Shown one piece after another: positions 60,903 to 64,000 of a stretch of 64,000 bases of DNA. The stretch comes from an uncultured Prevotellaceae bacterium. Lineage in GTDB: Bacteria; Bacteroidota; Bacteroidia; Bacteroidales; Muribaculaceae. Each line of letters begins with the position of its first letter. Within the stretch, counting starts at the first letter, position 1. Position numbers and translations under genes: made by a program. Under the pieces are notes generated by a model. It ran no database searches, was not told the origin of the DNA, and was given only the letters and a program-made list of their open reading frames with translations. The DNA lies in NCBI GenBank assembly GCA_947306175.1, contig CAMZFV010000001.1, forward strand, positions 1 to 64,000, in the 5' to 3' direction.

Positions 60903-61901
60903 ATGAAACGTAAGAAACAGAATAAAACCAAGCAGAAGACCAGGAAGATAAAACCTGTGAAGAAGAATACGTGGTACCGCAATTTCCGCGCATGGGTCTT
61001 GCGTATCGAGCATCGCCAGATGCACGACACGCCTCCCATCATTGTGCGTGACGAGGAATCCCATGTTTGCAAGCATTGTGGCGCTGAGTTCACTGGTGGA
61101 TTTTGCCCCAAGTGCAGTATGCCCGCCCGCTGGCAACGGTTCAATTGGCGGTTGCTCTTCCTGAATTTTATTGACCTTTGGGGCTTTGGAACACGATCCA
61201 TGTTCCGTACCATCCGTGACCTTTTCTGGCGCCCGGGTTACATGATTCGTGACTATCTGAGTGGGCATCAACTGTCCTATTTCCCGCCTTTCAAGATGCT
61301 CGCGGTTTGGACGGTTTTGTTGCTGTTCATGATGTGGTTAATCAACCACCTTTTTGGCCCACCTGACGTGACGGCCGAAGAGGCCAAGACTGTTATAAAG
61401 TCGGTGGATGATTCGTTTGGAAAACTCTCTTCTATTACCGCCCTTCTGATTGAGTATTTGAAGCGTGTTTTGGCCTTCTTGGACGATAACATGCTATATG
61501 GTATTATCGTGAGAAACGTTTTTGTGGTGATTGCAGTGAAGTGGGCCTTTAGCAAGGTGAGTAAATACAATTATGTTGAAACTTTCATTTCACAGATTTA
61601 TATCAATTGTCAGTTCCATATTTTGGCTATCGCTGGAATGTTGTTAACGTGGCAGATTCCTGGGAGTTACCAGTTGTTCCCATACGTTAAAGGTCTGATT
61701 TTCCCGCCCATAGTGTTGGCTTATGACTTTCATCAGCTTTATGGCGTCACATGGAAGAAAGCGCTATGGAAGACCATTGTGACAGGGATTAACTTGGTGG
61801 TATTATATATGATACTTGCATTAATATTGTTTGGTACGCTAACTCTCGTTGAACATTTTGCTAATCCTGGCTCGGAGGTTTTCAACTTTGATTGGTCATA
61901 A
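60903..61901 (+). CDS. DUF3667-like zinc-ribbon membrane protein, paralog 2
   Basis: CKHCGAEFTGGFCPKCSMPA; FRTIRDLFWRPGYMIRDYLSGHQLSYFPPFKML. Confidence 0.82.
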   Translation: MKRKKQNKTKQKTRKIKPVKKNTWYRNFRAWVLRIEHRQMHDTPPIIVRDEESHVCKHCGAEFTGGFCPKCSMPARWQRFNWRLLFLNFIDLWGFGTRSMFRTIRDLFWRPGYMIRDYLSGHQLSYFPPFKMLAVWTVLLLFMMWLINHLFGPPDVTAEEAKTVIKSVDDSFGKLSSITALLIEYLKRVLAFLDDNMLYGIIVRNVFVVIAVKWAFSKVSKYNYVETFISQIYINCQFHILAIAGMLLTWQIPGSYQLFPYVKGLIFPPIVLAYDFHQLYGVTWKKALWKTIVTGINLVVLYMILALILFGTLTLVEHFANPGSEVFNFDWS

Positions 61902-62910
61902 TCCCGTTCCACACGGCATTGCGCAGCGTCCCCACTTCATCGTCGCAGCGGTATTCCCAGTACATCGCTCCGCGCATTCCCGTCTCATGGATAAACCGGC
62001 ATTTCCAGGCCAGTGACTCAGCGTCCTCGTAGGTGCAGACCATTTCGCCGTCCTTGACCAGATACGGCACTTTTGCTACGTCATCCCACATGCGGGTGAC
62101 ATCGGTACGCTTCACGAGAGCCCCGTATGCCGTATCACCGAATCCTTTCACCGAACGTCCGTAAAAGGGCACTCCCAGTACCAACTTATTGACGGGCATT
62201 CCCGCGTCTAGGTACGCCTGTAAGGCCTCCTGTGCCGTCACGCGGCCCGACATCTCACTGCGGTATAGCGCCGCGTGGTGATAGGGTGGGTTGCCCACGT
62301 CATACATCATGATGTTCACAAGATCAACGTAGGGTTCAATCGCCTTGAAATCCACATAGCGGGCATCGGCTATCGTAGCGCACGACAACAGGTAACTCTT
62401 ACCCAGAGCCTTGCGCAGTTCCTTCATCAGCAACGTGAAATTGTCAGTGTCGGCAGGCGATGACGAGATACCTGCCTCGTTGCTGCTGGGATATTCCCAG
62501 TCGATGTCGATGCCGTCCAGGTTGTAGTCCTTGACAATGCGCTTGCAATCCCTGGCAAACGCCTTTCGACGCCTCTCGGTCGATGCCATCTCACTGAACC
62601 CGCCAGCCGTCCAGCCACCGATGCTCAGTACGATATAAATCTGGTGATCCTTCTTCAATTCCACCAGTTGGCGCAGCCGCTCAGGGTGCTGGATAGTCAC
62701 CCCGTCGTATGTCTTGTTCACGTTCCCAAAGGCATAGTTGATATGCGTCAGTACCGAACAGTCCGGAATTGGCATGTCAGCATTCCATCCCGTCACATAC
62801 GCTGCCACCACAGGCCCGTCATCCTTGTGACGCCCCGCCCACATCGTCAACGCTACCGCCAACAGGCAAGTCAAGGTCAATATCCTTCTCATCATAATCC
62901 TCTTCTTCAT
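61882..62910 (-). CDS. Glycoside hydrolase family 18 (chitinase-like), exported
   Basis: YNLDGIDIDWEYPSS catalytic motif; signal peptide MRRILTLTCLLAVALTMWA. Confidence 0.93.
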   Translation of the reverse strand: MKKRIMMRRILTLTCLLAVALTMWAGRHKDDGPVVAAYVTGWNADMPIPDCSVLTHINYAFGNVNKTYDGVTIQHPERLRQLVELKKDHQIYIVLSIGGWTAGGFSEMASTERRRKAFARDCKRIVKDYNLDGIDIDWEYPSSNEAGISSSPADTDNFTLLMKELRKALGKSYLLSCATIADARYVDFKAIEPYVDLVNIMMYDVGNPPYHHAALYRSEMSGRVTAQEALQAYLDAGMPVNKLVLGVPFYGRSVKGFGDTAYGALVKRTDVTRMWDDVAKVPYLVKDGEMVCTYEDAESLAWKCRFIHETGMRGAMYWEYRCDDEVGTLRNAVWNGIMTNQS

Positions 62911-62993
62911 TAGTTCGTTCCCAAAATTACAACAATTTCCTAATACCACCAGTCGTCTCTACAAAATGTTTAACGTATCTTTGTTAATAATTG

Positions 62994-63040
62994 AATGAAC
63001 ACCCGAAAGATAATTTCAAGTTACCCTTCAGGTGTTCATT
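62994..63040 (-). terminator. Hairpin AATGAACACC/GGTGTTCATT downstream of the final minus-strand gene
   Basis: 10-bp perfect arms, long loop. Confidence 0.5.
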
Positions 63041-63078
63041 GTCCGTTATTACGTTTATTCTCCTGACGGTGGGAGCTC

Positions 63079-63978
63079 TTATTCTTTGTAGAGCTTGTAC
63101 TTGCCAGCAATTTGGGAAAGGCCTACCAAACCGTTGGGATTATAAACCACATAGCCGGCATAGCTGTATTGCAGCCATACGTTGCCGTCCTGGTCAAAAC
63201 GCACGCTGGTGACGTTGTGGGTGTCAATTTCTTCTCTGAACTGGTTTTTCAGCCCAGTCACAATTTTCTTCATGACGGTTGGCGTTGAGCCTTGAGTGTT
63301 GAACGTGGCATGAACGTTGAAATTGCCGCCAGCATCAGTCACGGCAAAACCATTGCCATTGGCTGACAAGCCGCTGATTTTATAGCCCTCAGAGCCGGGC
63401 ATGGTGCTGACAAGCGTCCAATCAAACTTTTTCATGTCCGTTTTCAACAGTTTCTTGCCGCCAGTGATATACACCTCGTTCCCCAGAATGTGGAGATCAC
63501 AGGGTGCATCACCGGTAATGTCTCTCACGGTCGCCTCCGAGGTAACGGATTCGTCTTTGTTACCATTATTGCGAGCCACCAGCACGCGATAGGCATCTAC
63601 GCTGAACAGGTCGCCGTCGTCGGTGAGCACTTGAGAAGCACCGCCACATTCATAGGTTTCCTTAATACACTTCTTGTTGTCTTGCAGGTCATACACCTTT
63701 GCACGATCTCCAACATACGCCATATAGCGGCCGTTGGGTGAGAATATGATGCGCTTGAAGTGGCTACCTGTCCACCCTGGCTTGAAGTCAGGATCACTGA
63801 CTAACACCTCAGAGCTCTCGATGCTCTTGCCGTCGTAACGGATGATACCTATGCCATCCGCATCCAGATAGAGGTCATTGCCGTGGGCGCCGATACTCCA
63901 AATGGTGGGGTGGTCTTTCTTCGTCTTCATGGGAACAGCCTCAAACATGTTTCCCGAAGCCTTGTCGACGGCAATCAC
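63079..63978 (-). CDS. Protein of unknown function, beta-propeller-like, probably truncated by window edge
   Basis: Open frame continues to the window end (SHGSKNGVIAVDK); repeated short blades such as SPNGRYMAYVGD. Confidence 0.6.
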   Translation of the reverse strand: MIAVDKASGNMFEAVPMKTKKDHPTIWSIGAHGNDLYLDADGIGIIRYDGKSIESSEVLVSDPDFKPGWTGSHFKRIIFSPNGRYMAYVGDRAKVYDLQDNKKCIKETYECGGASQVLTDDGDLFSVDAYRVLVARNNGNKDESVTSEATVRDITGDAPCDLHILGNEVYITGGKKLLKTDMKKFDWTLVSTMPGSEGYKISGLSANGNGFAVTDAGGNFNVHATFNTQGSTPTVMKKIVTGLKNQFREEIDTHNVTSVRFDQDGNVWLQYSYAGYVVYNPNGLVGLSQIAGKYKLYKE

Positions 63979-64000
63979 ACCGTTCTTGCTGCCATGGGAA

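Overview
This window looks like an ordinary Bacteroidales-type chromosome. Many promoters match the Bacteroidetes -7 element TAnnTTTG, and there is a GldH-like lipoprotein, a RicT/PSP1 gene beside RNase Y, a long-IDR Rho, and BspA and dockerin surface proteins. About 62 genes are supported. Most are housekeeping: hisS, queF/queC, queE/queD, fabD, groES/groEL, rny, rho, ruvX, def, nth, pheS, ackA/pta, pgk, galK/galM, plus one tRNA-Ala(GGC). The most interesting locus is the co-directional block at ~23.8-31.9 kb: LytTR regulator, membrane FHA/zinc-ribbon protein, very acidic membrane-anchored protein, exported caspase-fold protease, zinc-ribbon/FHA protein, PP2C phosphatase, non-RD Ser/Thr kinase with MORN repeats, and PEGA-like/FGE-sulfatase protein. 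It reads as a phospho-signalling pathway built around a caspase-like protease. Other points of note are a CCA-adding enzyme fused in frame to an O6-alkylguanine-DNA alkyltransferase, a well-spaced sigma-54-type promoter before groESL, three promoters placed exactly 4 nt before a start codon (predicted leaderless mRNAs), a candidate 6S-like RNA between zapA and rny, and several intergenic repeat families (7-nt-period CTAA arrays, GAGACGC palindromes, C-NNN-G triloop hairpins, mosaic modules). No CRISPR array, transposase, integrase or phage module was seen. All calls come from reading the sequence and ORF track; no searches were run.
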